From positions 1 to 12,901 of the forward strand of contig JALSTF010000127.1 in assembly GCA_026983895.1 (NCBI GenBank): a DNA stretch of 12,901 nt, written 5' to 3'. A program made the translations under genes and the position numbers. Every line of letters starts with the position of its first letter. The first letter of the stretch is position 1. This document shows, in pieces, positions 12,644 to 12,901 of this stretch. Source of the stretch: Sulfurovum sp. (GTDB lineage Bacteria > Campylobacterota > Campylobacteria > Campylobacterales > Sulfurovaceae). Below the pieces are notes generated by a model. The model did not search any database. It had not been told where the DNA came from and worked only from the letters and a program-made list of their open reading frames with translations.

Positions 12644-12901
12644 ATGGGTACCTACCAACGCATTCACCCCAGAAAACCCGAAGGCATCGAAAACAAACGG
12701 GCATTCCTCATCGGATCGGGGATCGCATCGCTCGCTGCGGCACACTACCTTATCCGTGACGGGTATATGAAAGGCGAACAGATCACGATCTTCGAGCAGG
12801 ACAGCGTCACCGGCGGCGCACTTGACGGTGCGGGCGATCCCGAGAGCGGCTTTGTCGCACGCGGCGGACGGGAGATGGAGGAGCACTACGAGTGTCTCTG
12901 G
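12644..12901 (+). CDS. ohyA: Oleate hydratase (myosin-cross-reactive antigen family), N-terminal part, runs off the right edge
   Basis: The first 86 codons are visible and the frame is open to the window edge. The start ATG is preceded by AAAGGATCA. The protein shows the FAD-binding FLIGSGIASLAAAHYLIRDG (about 21-40), then FEQDSVTGGALDGAGDPESG and VARGGREMEEHYECLW at the edge. The GGALDGAGD and RGGREME..YECLW strings are signatures of the MCRA/oleate hydratase family. These FAD-dependent enzymes add water across the cis-9 double bond of oleate to give 10-hydroxystearate, often as a fatty-acid detoxification or membrane-related function. It is transcribed divergently from thiC and has no evident link to thiamine. 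Catalytic residues further in cannot be checked. Confidence 0.93.
   Translation, partial: MGTYQRIHPRKPEGIENKRAFLIGSGIASLAAAHYLIRDGYMKGEQITIFEQDSVTGGALDGAGDPESGFVARGGREMEEHYECLW

Overview
The window (12,901 bp) looks chromosomal and comes from a Gram-negative bacterium, most likely a Campylobacterota member of the Sulfurovum/Sulfurimonas type. This is inferred from protein flavour, compact operons, a TonB-dependent outer-membrane receptor and AT-rich promoters with weak -35 boxes; no marker gene proves it. Most of the window is a thiamine (vitamin B1) locus with two TPP riboswitches. It is flanked by nitrogen/cell-wall metabolism on the left and the start of an oleate hydratase gene on the right.

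Layout. Plus strand, 1-2667: the 3' end of glnD (PII uridylyltransferase), then glmS one base later. At 2668-2780 is a short convergent spacer with two inverted REP-like hairpins. Minus strand, 6313 down to 2781: a TPP riboswitch, then a TonB-dependent receptor, a PnuT-type permease and a small thiamine-kinase-like enzyme. This is a thiamine uptake and salvage operon with tight or overlapping junctions. Minus strand, 12531 down to 6378: a second TPP riboswitch, then thiC, thiO, thiS, thiG, thiE (frameshifted) and thiD, the de novo pathway. ThiC makes HMP-P and ThiD phosphorylates it. ThiO, ThiS and ThiG supply the glycine imine, the sulfur carrier and the thiazole. ThiE joins the two halves. 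ThiF, ThiL and a sulfur-relay enzyme are not in the window. From 12644 on the plus strand, a divergent oleate hydratase gene runs off the right edge.

The least ordinary content lies between the genes. Three 49-56 bp modular repeats sit in the thiO-thiS, thiS-thiG and thiG-thiE spacers. Each is an array of 3-4 heptamers, a fixed 11-nt linker and a 7-bp hairpin whose stem bases covary between copies; one copy supplies the thiO stop codon. A second family of GTAG-plus-hairpin units resembles the REP sequences used by RAYT (TnpA-REP) transposases and occurs at five or six places. Both TPP riboswitch leaders can be folded into the same switch, in which one pyrimidine tract pairs either with the 3' strand of aptamer helix P1 or with the ribosome-binding site. 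Other oddities are a one-base deletion in thiE and a cysteine-bearing in-frame insertion in ThiO.
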